Shown: positions 1-7,400 of the stretch, one piece after another | Layout: every line of letters starts with the position of its first letter | How positions within the stretch are numbered: position 1 is the first letter of the stretch | From: Akkermansia muciniphila | GTDB taxonomy: Bacteria > Verrucomicrobiota > Verrucomicrobiia > Verrucomicrobiales > Akkermansiaceae | Direction: 5' to 3' | DNA: 19,679 bases | NCBI GenBank assembly: GCA_945870545.1 | Contig: CAMBTF010000003.1 | Coordinates: 1-19,679 of the forward strand | Program-made: the position numbers and the translations under genes | The notes under the pieces: generated by a model | Told to the model about the DNA's origin: nothing | Seen by the model: only the letters and a program-made list of their open reading frames with translations | Databases searched by the model: none

Positions 1-111
1 TTTCACGAAACGCTCCAGCGCGGGATAGGCCGCTTCCTTGGGATCGGCGGGGACAGCGGTTTCCGCACGGGCGGCGAGGGCGGCGGCGAGGAAAAGGGAA
101 GCGAATCGCAT
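1..111 (-). CDS. N-terminal fragment of an exported protein (gene runs off the left edge)
   Basis: Reading the minus strand from an ATG at 111 gives 37 open codons up to the window edge. They begin MRFASLFLAAALAARAETAV, a short basic start followed by an alanine/leucine-rich hydrophobic stretch, which is a typical Sec signal peptide with probable cleavage after ARA. The mature part starts with an acidic, proline-containing segment ending ALERFVK. The rest of the gene lies outside the window, so the function cannot be told. A periplasmic enzyme is the general expectation. No good Shine-Dalgarno sequence precedes the ATG. Confidence is moderate that this is a real gene start, because the signal peptide is convincing, and nil for its function. 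Confidence 0.6.
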   Translation of the reverse strand, partial: MRFASLFLAAALAARAETAVPADPKEAAYPALERFVK

Positions 112-238
112 GGCCAACCTGCTAACACCGAAGAGGCGGGGAGGGGAGGGAAATTTCCCAGCGTGATTTTTTCGGGTGGATTCTGCCTTGCATCAGAAAT
201 TGTGAAGAGTGGCTGCATGGCTGGCGCGTATGTGCGAA

Positions 239-396
239 GGGGAGCGCATGCGCCCTCGCGTGCTGTTTCTGGTGCCCCCGCCGGAAACCAAGCTCGTATC
301 ATCATGTGCGTTGGGATAGCATGGATGGCTTTCCTGCAAACGACCGCCGAACCGCGAGGGCGCGCTTCGGGACACGCGAGGGCGCGTATGCTCCCC
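239..396. repeat. Imperfect inverted repeat, 24-base arms about 110 bases apart
   Basis: The left arm (239-262) and the reverse complement of the right arm (373-396) match at 21 of 24 positions. The first 13 bases, CACGCGAGGGCGC in right-arm orientation, match exactly. A third partial copy of the core (GCGAGGGCGCG) lies just inside the right arm near 356-366, in the same orientation as the right arm. The arms are too long and too well matched to be chance and flank about 110 bases with no coding potential. This fits a REP/MITE-like intergenic element or a large RNA stem. The similarity does not extend outside the arms. Confidence 0.5.
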
Positions 397-406
397 CATC
401 CAAGAC

Positions 407-628
407 TCATCCATCTGGAAAAATCACACCAGCGGCAGGCTGAGGATGAACTCCGCTCCGCTGCACCGCGTCGTCCACGAGGGTGTCCTGCGCGAAGCTT
501 TTCAGGATCATGTCGCGCCGGATCAGGAACAGCGAACCATCGAACCATGAGGCGCTGAAATCACCGGTCGGGTTGGGGATTTCGAGGTTGGATGGGCGCC
601 TGCCGGGTTTATTTTCGAAAAAAGGCAA
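407..628 (-). pseudogene. Possible decayed 3' end of a protein gene
   Basis: On the minus strand a stretch beginning near 600 reads NPTGDFSASWFDGSLFLIRR and continues DMILKSFAQDTLVDDAVQ. This looks like ordinary protein with balanced hydrophobic, acidic and aromatic residues, unlike the arginine-rich shadow frames around it. Near 455, just after DDAVQ, a shift to another minus-strand frame would continue as AEFILSLPLV and then a stop, a more natural C-terminus than the in-frame reading. There is no plausible start codon or ribosome site. My reading is a truncated, frameshifted remnant of an unknown protein. It could also be chance, and I do not recognise the family. Confidence 0.25.
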
Positions 629-678
629 GTTTGGGCTTGCACCGGGGGGTGGGTGGGGTATGAAGCGCGCCCCTAATC

Positions 679-948
679 ATGGCTAAGAAAAGTTGGATCG
701 CCCGCAATAAGCGCAAACAGAACACCGTTGATAAATTCGCCGACCTGAGGCGCAAGCTCAAGGAGGAGAAGGATTACGTCGGTCTCTCGATGCTTCCCCG
801 CGATGCCAGCCCTACCCGCGTGGTGAATCGCTGCGAGGTCACCGGTCGTCGCCGTGCTTTCCTCCGCCGTTTCCGCCTCTCTCGTATCACATTCCGCGAG
901 TATGCCTCGGCGGGACTGCTTCCGGGAGTGACGAAATCGAGCTGGTAA
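679..948 (+). CDS. rpsN: 30S ribosomal protein S14 (zinc-independent form)
   Basis: S14 sits in the head of the small ribosomal subunit and contacts 16S rRNA near the decoding site. The 89-residue protein starts [14 protein letters not shown] and ends with the family signature: [16 protein letters not shown] (about residues 50-65), then [23 protein letters not shown]. Only one cysteine is present in the region where zinc-binding S14 has two CxxC pairs, so this is the C-minus, zinc-independent type. Its length is on the short side of that class. It stands apart from the large S10/spc ribosomal clusters and is followed by an FmdB-like gene after 72 bases. No clear Shine-Dalgarno precedes the ATG. 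Identification is secure. Confidence 0.95.
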   Translation: MAKKSWIARNKRKQNTVDKFADLRRKLKEEKDYVGLSMLPRDASPTRVVNRCEVTGRRRAFLRRFRLSRITFREYASAGLLPGVTKSSW

Positions 949-1020
949 GCCGGTTTCCGGACTTCCTTGCAAGTCCGCACAGGCGCTGGGCCATAACCAC
1001 CCGAGCCCGCGCCATTCCCC

Positions 1021-1281
1021 ATGCCCATTTACGAATACGTATCCGAAGCCCCCGACGATCCCGAGCGATCGTGCCGGGTTTGTCGCAAGGGATTTGAGCT
1101 GCGCAGACCCGTTGACCGGGAGGCTTTGGTGAAATGCCTGATCTGCAAGCATCCGGTGCAGAAAGTGCTTTCCCGGGTGAACTCGCCGCGTGTGGCGAAA
1201 CCGCTATCGGTTTCGGACGCGAAGAAGGCGGGATTCACCATACTCGAAAAGCGCGACCAAGGGGTTTACGAAAAACTCTGA
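1021..1281 (+). CDS. FmdB-family putative zinc-ribbon protein
   Basis: This is an 86-residue protein that starts MPIYEYV, the hallmark opening of the FmdB regulatory family, and has two cysteine pairs, CRVC (about residues 19-22) and CLIC (about 39-42), expected to bind one zinc. The C-terminal half is basic and lacks further cysteines. FmdB proteins are small and of uncertain role; the name comes from a proposed regulator of the formamidase/amidase operon, but most members have no proven function. The gene lies 72 bases after rpsN and only 6 bases before the CBS-domain membrane protein gene, so it may be co-transcribed with the latter. The family call is good; the role is unknown. Confidence 0.8.
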   Translation: MPIYEYVSEAPDDPERSCRVCRKGFELRRPVDREALVKCLICKHPVQKVLSRVNSPRVAKPLSVSDAKKAGFTILEKRDQGVYEKL

Positions 1282-1287
1282 TTTCCG

Positions 1288-2697
1288 ATGACAGATACCC
1301 TTTCCATTTTTGCCCTCATCGCTGGCACGGCGGTGGTTCATGATTTCCCCACATTGGGGGAGACCATACTTTATCTCTTCGGTATCACGTTCTTTCTTCT
1401 GTTGAACGCGTTCTTCGTCGCGTCGGAGTTTGCCATCGTGAAGGTGCGCCCGAGTCAACTCGAAAGCCATGGCAAGGAAACCGGCGCCGACGTCTCCCGC
1501 GCCGTGCATGTGGTGAAACACCTCGATGGATATCTTTCTGCAAACCAACTCGGGATCACGTTTTCGTCCCTCGCGCTTGGATTCCTAGGTGAGCCTTTCG
1601 TCAAAGCGCTTGTTTCGCCGATACTCGCGCAAACCGGTATGCCGGAAGTCGGTATCTATTGGGTCTCGCTGATCATTGCCTACGCCTCCTTCACGTTCCT
1701 TCACGTTGTCGTTGGGGAACTCATGCCCAAGTCGATCGCAATCCGCCGCGCACTGGGCACGACGATGATGTTGGTCGGACCGCTGCACCTCTTTTTCAAG
1801 ACGTTCTACCTCGTCATCCGTTTCTTCCAAGGCACGGCGAACTGGCTGCTGAAAACCTTTTTCCGCATCGATCCGATCAGCGAGGGTGAGCATGTTCACT
1901 CAGCGGAAGAACTCGCCATCTTGGTGACACATTCCGGGAGATTCCAGGAAGTGACGGAAACCGAACGCGAGATCCTGATCAACGCGCTGGAACTCAACGA
2001 GCTGTGGGTGCGTGACGTGATGACCCCGCGCACCGAGGTGGTGGTGTTGGATGCCGACGAGCCTTTCGAAAAGACTTTAGATGTCGCAATACGCAGCAAG
2101 CATACGCGGTTTCCTCTGGTAAAAGGGCACCTCGACCAGGCGATCGGACTGATCCATATCAAGGATCTGTTTAAGCTGCTCAACGATCCGGATCCCGACC
2201 TGATGCGGATCAAACGCGATCTAAAGATGGTGCCGGACACCATGCCGCTGGATTCCTTGCTGAAATTTTTCCTCAAGGAACACGCGCACCTCGCGATGGC
2301 GGTCGATGAATTCGGCACTCCCGTCGGAGTGGTATTTTTGGATAACGTGATGGAGGAACTGGTCGGTGACATTCAGGATGAATTCGACAACGAGCATTCC
2401 GCGTTCATCCGGATCAACGACGACGAGTTTGTCGTCGAGGGTTCGATGACTCTCAACGACCTTGAGGGATACGCGGAGGATCTTTATCTCGAAAGCGGGG
2501 AGGTCACGACGGTCGGCGGGTATATCACTCAGCAACTGGAAAGGTTTCCGGAGACCGGCGAAACGCTTGAGATCCTCGGCTACGAGGCGAAGGTCACCAG
2601 CACCGATGGGCGTAGGGTCGGACAGGTGCATTTTCGCAAGTTGGCGGAGGATTTGGATGAAGCCGTTAGCGGCGTGACCGAAGCAGATGTGCCTTAG
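1288..2697 (+). CDS. CNNM/CorC (hemolysin C) family membrane protein with CBS pair
   Basis: The protein has 469 residues. Transmembrane helices lie near residues 25-48, 124-146 and 157-178, with a further hydrophobic stretch around 93-115; together they form the CNNM (DUF21) domain with typical motifs NAFFVASEFAIVKVR and VVGELMPKSIAIRR. Two CBS domains follow (about 235-360, including VMTPRTEVVVLD and HTRFPLVKG), then a CorC_HlyC domain (about 375-455, ending EAKVTSTDGRRVGQVHFRKL). Relatives such as CorC, YoaE and MpfA are linked to magnesium or cobalt efflux and resistance, with the CBS pair sensing Mg-ATP. Despite the hemolysin name, a toxin role is not supported. It starts 6 bases after the FmdB gene. 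Confidence 0.9.
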   Translation: MTDTLSIFALIAGTAVVHDFPTLGETILYLFGITFFLLLNAFFVASEFAIVKVRPSQLESHGKETGADVSRAVHVVKHLDGYLSANQLGITFSSLALGFLGEPFVKALVSPILAQTGMPEVGIYWVSLIIAYASFTFLHVVVGELMPKSIAIRRALGTTMMLVGPLHLFFKTFYLVIRFFQGTANWLLKTFFRIDPISEGEHVHSAEELAILVTHSGRFQEVTETEREILINALELNELWVRDVMTPRTEVVVLDADEPFEKTLDVAIRSKHTRFPLVKGHLDQAIGLIHIKDLFKLLNDPDPDLMRIKRDLKMVPDTMPLDSLLKFFLKEHAHLAMAVDEFGTPVGVVFLDNVMEELVGDIQDEFDNEHSAFIRINDDEFVVEGSMTLNDLEGYAEDLYLESGEVTTVGGYITQQLERFPETGETLEILGYEAKVTSTDGRRVGQVHFRKLAEDLDEAVSGVTEADVP

Positions 2698-2884
2698 ATT
2701 CAGCAGGGCATCACGAACGGCTTCATGCGCGACCCTCTACCCCAGCTTATCACCGCCTTGAGATGCTCCCGCGCTCATTTCCATGGCTGGCGCTATGGTG
2801 TCCGCTTCAATGAGGCAACGCCTCCTTAGCAATCTGGGAGAATTCTCCGTTGACCGGATACCCGGTTGCGTGTCCCTCTTTGCC
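2698..2884. other. Short intergenic gap without recognised features
   Basis: This stretch holds the leader of the ene-reductase gene. The reading frame stays open upstream from an ATG at 2783, but those extra 34 codons do not resemble the family. I see no hairpin with a T-run, so no obvious intrinsic terminator for the upstream gene. Confidence 0.4.
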
Positions 2885-3940
2885 ATGCCGAACGACATCC
2901 TTTTCGAACCACTCCAAATCGGAGCGCTCACCATCCCGAACCGGATCGTAATGGCGCCGTTGACCCGCTGCCGCTGCTCGCCGGGGCGGGTGCCCAACGA
3001 TCTGATGGCGGAGTATTACGGCCAGCGCTCCCGTTTTGGCATGATCCTCTGCGAGGCGACCTCGGTGGACTCGCTGGGCGTTGGCTATCCGGATACGCCG
3101 GGGATTTGGTCGGAGGAGCAGGTGGCGGGTTGGAAAAAGGTGACGGATCGCGTCCATGCGGAGGGCGGGATCATCCTTTGCCAGCTCTGGCATGTCGGGC
3201 GGATATCGGATCCGATCTATCTGGATGGAAAAACGCCGGTGGCTCCGAGCGCGGTGAAGCCTGCCGGGCACGTCAGTTTGTTGAGGCCGGAAAAGGGATT
3301 CGAAACTCCCCGTGCGTTGACAGTGGATGAGATCAAGGAAGTGGTTTCTCAATACAAGCGCGGCGCGGAGAACGCCAAGAAGGCGGGCTTCGATGGGGTG
3401 GAGATCCACGGCGCGAACGGCTACCTAATCGACCAGTTTTTACAGGACTCCACCAACCTGCGCGACGACGGATACGGCGGCTCCGTGGAGAATCGGATGC
3501 GTTTCATGCTGGAGGTGGTGGACGCGGTTGTTTCCGTGTGGGGAGCGGATCGGGTCGGTATGCACCTCGCGCCGAGGGGCGATGCGCACGACATGGGGGA
3601 TTCCGATGCGCGGGGGCTTTTCCTGTCGGTCGCGCGTGAGTTGGGGAAACGCAAGCTCGCCTTCCTCTGCGCTCGTGAGAACCATGGCACCGAGCCAGTG
3701 GGGCCGTCCATGAAAGTGGCGTTCGGCGGGGTGTTTATTGCCAACGAAGGCTTCACCGCCGAGACCGCGCGCGAGGCGATTTCCTCGGGGAAAGCAGATG
3801 CCGTCGCTTTCGGAAAAACCGCCATCGCGAATCCGGATCTCGTCGAGCGTTTCCGCACAGGAGCGGCACTCAACGAGCAACGTCCCGAAACCTTCTACGG
3901 CTCAGGGTCGGTCGGATACACCGATTATCCGTCGCTTTGA
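2885..3940 (+). CDS. Old Yellow Enzyme family FMN ene-reductase (NemA/alkene reductase-like)
   Basis: The chosen start, MPNDILFEPLQIGALTIPNR, matches the family N-terminus; the ATG at 2783 would add 34 unrelated residues. The 351-residue product shows the OYE barrel landmarks: IVMAPLTRCR, QLWHVGRIS, and VEIHGANGYLIDQFLQDSTN with the His/Asn pair that binds the substrate carbonyl and the catalytic Tyr. Further on are YGGSVENRMRF and a late FMN-phosphate region (GGVFIANEGFT, DAVAFGKTAIANPDLVERF). Such NAD(P)H-dependent flavoproteins reduce activated C=C bonds or nitro compounds in the cytoplasm. At the position where many relatives have GVRLSP, with an Arg near the flavin, this one has GMHLAPRGD. 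The gene stands alone between a CBS membrane protein and a repeat-rich gap. Confidence 0.92.
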   Translation: MPNDILFEPLQIGALTIPNRIVMAPLTRCRCSPGRVPNDLMAEYYGQRSRFGMILCEATSVDSLGVGYPDTPGIWSEEQVAGWKKVTDRVHAEGGIILCQLWHVGRISDPIYLDGKTPVAPSAVKPAGHVSLLRPEKGFETPRALTVDEIKEVVSQYKRGAENAKKAGFDGVEIHGANGYLIDQFLQDSTNLRDDGYGGSVENRMRFMLEVVDAVVSVWGADRVGMHLAPRGDAHDMGDSDARGLFLSVARELGKRKLAFLCARENHGTEPVGPSMKVAFGGVFIANEGFTAETAREAISSGKADAVAFGKTAIANPDLVERFRTGAALNEQRPETFYGSGSVGYTDYPSL

Positions 3941-3956
3941 AATTCAACCCAACAAC

Positions 3957-4007
3957 TGAAGTGGTCCCCTCACCGTCGTCAGTAAATTCTTTGATGTATT
4001 GTTGAGG
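3957..4007. repeat. Direct repeat copy A flanking the 1398-residue gene
   Basis: This segment matches 8717-8766 in the same orientation at about 40 of 50 positions with small gaps. Shared exact blocks are TGAAGTGG, TCACCGTC, AAATTCTTTGAT and TTGAGG. Looser similarity (CTGG followed by G-runs and GTTT) continues to about 4045. It lies just after the ene-reductase stop codon. Confidence 0.5.
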
Positions 4008-4219
4008 CTGGTTGTCAGGGGGGTGTTTGTTTGGGAGAGGGGCGGGCGTGGTCAAGCTGGCGTCTGTTTTGAGTGCGCGCGATAATTCGCCGCTTTTTTC
4101 CACCAGCGTGCCGTTTTGCCGGGGTGCCCCGAACCTTCCGAACCAAAGCTGTCTCCCGCTGATCCCATTTGCCAAATATCCGTGCGCGGAAATGTGACAA
4201 CCAAGTAGAGTGCGCCCTA

Positions 4220-4360
4220 GGCTCTGGACTGCTGTGATTCTTGATTCACAACTTTCAAGGGCGGCTTTGTTTGGCGGGACGACGGGTTGCTACCGGGTTA
4301 CTTCGTTTTTCCATCACTCACCCAAAAAGCGGCGGATAAGAATCGCAGCAGTCAAAAGCC
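4220..4360. repeat. Inverted-repeat intergenic element (REP/MITE-like)
   Basis: The left arm, 4220-4242, and the reverse complement of the right arm, 4338-4360, agree at 20 of 23 bases; the exact core is GACTGCTG followed by GATTCTT. The 95 bases between include a short palindrome-like run (GATTCTTGATTCACAAC) and GC-rich sequence, with no coding potential. An element of about 140 bases with well-matched ends between genes is typical of a non-autonomous mobile repeat. A transcribed hairpin is an alternative. No target-site duplication is obvious at its edges. Confidence 0.5.
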
Positions 4361-4499
4361 TCCGGCGGTATGGATAGGCGTAAGGACTTTTGGCAGACGG
4401 TCTATAGGTTGAATGCTCTCCTTCGTTATATCATCAGGCGTTACGCTTATTGGGTTGTCCCTATGTCTCTTGTTGAACGGGCTTTTTTATGGCGATCCA

Positions 4500-7400
4500 T
4501 CATTGGAACGTGATCTCGCCCCAGTTCGATGGCTCCATCATCAGCTCGTAGACCTCGTCGTTGACGATGCCCGTTTTCTGGTTGTTCCAGTGCGTACGAA
4601 GGGCGGTGTCCGCGCCGGCTTTGTCTCCATGCGTGGCGCCGAAGTCGCCGCGCAACGTCAGGCCGTCGGTGACATTCAGCCCGAGGGATGCTAGCGGGAT
4701 CGCGGCTTCAACCACGTAGCGCTTGTTCTGCGAATCCACCTTGACCTTAACCTTGGCGGCATCCAGCACCACGACACTGTCCATTGCGTATTCCTTGACG
4801 ACGCCGGAACTGAACGTCTTTGGGCGCTTCTCGTCGGCGACCTTGCGGTAGGCCACGGCGGTCGGTTTGCCTTGGAAGTTGCCGATGGAGAGGCGTAGGT
4901 CGCCCTTGACGGGCTCCGTGCGCTTCGGATCGGCCTTGGGATCGGTGCCGAGCTGGAGGTCCACGGTGTCTCCGCGGGCGTATAGGAACTCGGGAGCGTC
5001 CGCGCCGTTGACCCATGGGCTGTCATCCTGCACCTCCCAGGCGACGTAGAGGTTGGCCGCGTCTCGCGACATGGCAACACGCACGCGCGTACCCGCCTGC
5101 TTCTCGAACGCTGGCTTCTCGGCATCCGTGAATCCCTTGAAGTCTGCGTTGAGGTCGCCGGTGAATGCCACCGTGGCCTTCTTGACTTGGTACTTATTGG
5201 TGCCGGCTGCGACCTGCATTTGTTTCTCACGGAAGGACTGAGCCGTCTGCACATCGTCGGTGTTCATCGCCACCTTGCCACCGGGGATTTCCCGGATCGT
5301 ATCCAGCCCTACGACCTCGACATTCCAAAGCCCCGTCTTGCCGGCCTGAATGAAGACCTTGCCATCCTTGCCCTGGCGCATGGAGCCGCCGAAATCCTCG
5401 CCGCCGAGGCCTGGAGGCACGTTGTCGAGGATGGCTCCCGGCACCGCTTGGCTCGGCCACTGGGTCTTGAACGGGTCGCCTTGGAAGAGGCGAGTGAGGT
5501 AGAAGCCGTCCTCAGTCAACACATGCCACTCGCCGATATTGCCATTGATGGCCCAAATGCCGCCGACCGGCTTGGGCAGCACCGCGTTGCCAACCAGCCC
5601 GAAGGCGCCGCGGATAAGACCGACTTCCGGCGGCGGCGCGCTGTGCGAGCCGTGCACGCCGTCGAAGGTGTTGGGATAGGTCCAGAGCAGTTTTCCGCTG
5701 GCCGTGTCGTAGCCCTTGAAATGGTTGTAGCCCCCGTTACCCTTTCCACCCACCGAGACCAGCTTGCGGTTGTCTGGCGTGGACAGTGCGCCGCCTTCAA
5801 AGCCGACAAGCTTGCGGGCGCTAGCTATGTCATAGCGGGGCGCACCGCATTTTGTAAACTCCGCAACCTTGAACTGCAGGCCGTTCGCGTAGAGGGTGAG
5901 ATCATCGTTCATGTTGAGCGACCAGCCCAGATAGCCGGTCATCATCAAGCCGGCCGGATGAGTCGCCAGTTCGTCGGGCTGCTGCTGTTCATCGCCGTTC
6001 GCGTCGGCCCAGAAGACCGTTGTCTTTTCTTTTTTCTTTTCCTTTTCCTTTTCCTTGACCTCGATGGTGCCACGCAAGGCGAACTGCCCGTCACCGAGCC
6101 GCTCGCGGATTTCGAGGCGGGAGGGCATGTCGGAAAGCGTGGAGTTGATCGTCACCAAGTACAACTTGTCGTTGCTACCTTCGGCATAGAGGGCTGCCCC
6201 GGCATAATGCTTATCAAAGGTTCCCAGGCAGACATCACGACCAGTCTTCGGGTCGATCCGCCACTCGCAGCCTTCGCCGGCCATGATGTTCGGGTCGCGT
6301 GGGTTGATCGCGCCGCCGCTGGCACCGTAGTGCGTGGGGCCGAAAAACTCCTTGAGGAAGGTGCCCTCCTTCTGGTCCGCCCCGGCCCGGGCCTGCCACA
6401 CGCTGAAGCGCTGCGGCGTCTGGTTCGCCTCCGCCACCCAGAGCTTGCCCTCTTTGTCCACCACGAGGCCGGTCGGATTGAGGACGCCGTTCTGCACAAA
6501 AGGGCCGATCACCGGACGTCCTCCATCGCGGCCGATTGTGCCTGCGGGCTTGCCTGCGGCCGTGAACACCTTCACCTGCTGGACCTTGCCCTGCATGCTC
6601 ACGTAGAGCCGGCCCTGCTCGTCGGTGGTCACGCCGCCCACCGTGTCCAATGCTGTGAGGACGGGCTTTATGGCGCCAGTCTGTGGGTTGAGCGCGAGCA
6701 CGTTGCGTTTGTCCTGGACTACGTATACGAGTTCGTCGTTCACCGCGCGAATGAAGCCCGGATTCTCGAGATCGATGAGTTTCACGACGGCGCCGGTGTC
6801 GCCGGCGAGCACCGCCACAAAGCCGACCCGCACCGGCAGGATTTCTTCTGGCAGCGTCTTTTCGATGAAACGGCGGTTCGCCAGGGCGAGATTAGCGGCG
6901 GAGAGTTGCCCGCCGTTGGGCACGAGGCTGGTATCGCGGAGGAGGTCATTGAGGACCTTGACGATGTCGTCGCGGATGTCCGGTGTCTGGTAATGCGGCG
7001 ATTTGCAGAGTTCGTTCAGATCGAGTTTTGGATCATCCTTGAATTTCTTGATGTTGGTCTGGGAATTGGGATTCAACTTGGAGAAGAGCATCCCGGAGAA
7101 GCTCTCGCCCGCGGCCAGCCGCAGCAGAAGGGCCTTCAGATCGCGGAAGTCGCCGCGGCGGAAATTCGGAGAGGCGCAACTCATGTAAACCTTTCCTCCC
7201 TGAGCATCCATGCCATCGATGCGTTCGGGCATGTTCGGCCCCGCCTTGGCGGTCGGCCCCCAGATCTCGCCGATCGTCAGATCGGGTTTACCTTTGCCTT
7301 TCCATTCGCTGTAGGTTCCGGTCTTGGCATCGAGCCGGTAAATCATAAGGCCCCCATTGCCGACATAGACGATGCCATTGTCCACCGCCACGACCTCGGC

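Larger units (their letters stand above)
112..678. other. Gene-poor gap with repeats and a possible decayed coding segment
   Basis: This 567-base gap separates a minus-strand exported-protein gene from rpsN. I see no convincing intact gene in it. Open frames such as 163-558 on the plus strand have compositions unlike real proteins (rich in Arg, Ala, Ser and Pro). Two structures stand out and are listed separately: an imperfect inverted repeat with arms at 239-262 and 373-396, and a minus-strand open segment at 407-628 that reads like the tail of a decayed protein gene. The gap must also hold the rpsN promoter, but I cannot point to it; the 40 bases before rpsN are G-rich and have no clear -10 box. 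Confidence 0.6.
3941..4499. other. Repeat-rich gap between convergent genes
   Basis: This 559-base region separates the plus-strand ene-reductase from the minus-strand 1398-residue exported protein. It contains one copy of an imperfect direct repeat (3957-4007, perhaps extending to about 4045) whose partner lies at 8717, and an inverted-repeat element with arms at 4220-4242 and 4338-4360. I find no convincing gene. A 47-codon ORF at 4370-4513 has a plausible composition but overlaps the end of the big gene and has no ribosome site. No clear bidirectional terminator is seen, although the inverted repeat could act as one. Confidence 0.6.

Noticed and set aside
163..558. 131-codon plus-strand frame in the rpsN upstream gap
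   Set aside because: Its composition is not protein-like, it has no ribosome site, and it overlaps the inverted repeat and the opposite-strand remnant.
959..976. Hairpin GGACTT/AAGTCC after rpsN as a terminator
   Set aside because: Only a six-base stem and no following T-run. A weak attenuator is possible but unsupported.
2783..2884. Longer N-terminus for the ene-reductase
   Set aside because: The 34 extra residues do not resemble OYE proteins, while MPNDILFEPLQIG at 2885 is the normal family start.
4370..4513. 47-codon ORF (MDRRKDFWQTVYRLN start)
   Set aside because: The residue mix is plausible, but it overlaps the end of the large gene, has no Shine-Dalgarno, and sits directly beside a repeat element. 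Not enough to call a gene.
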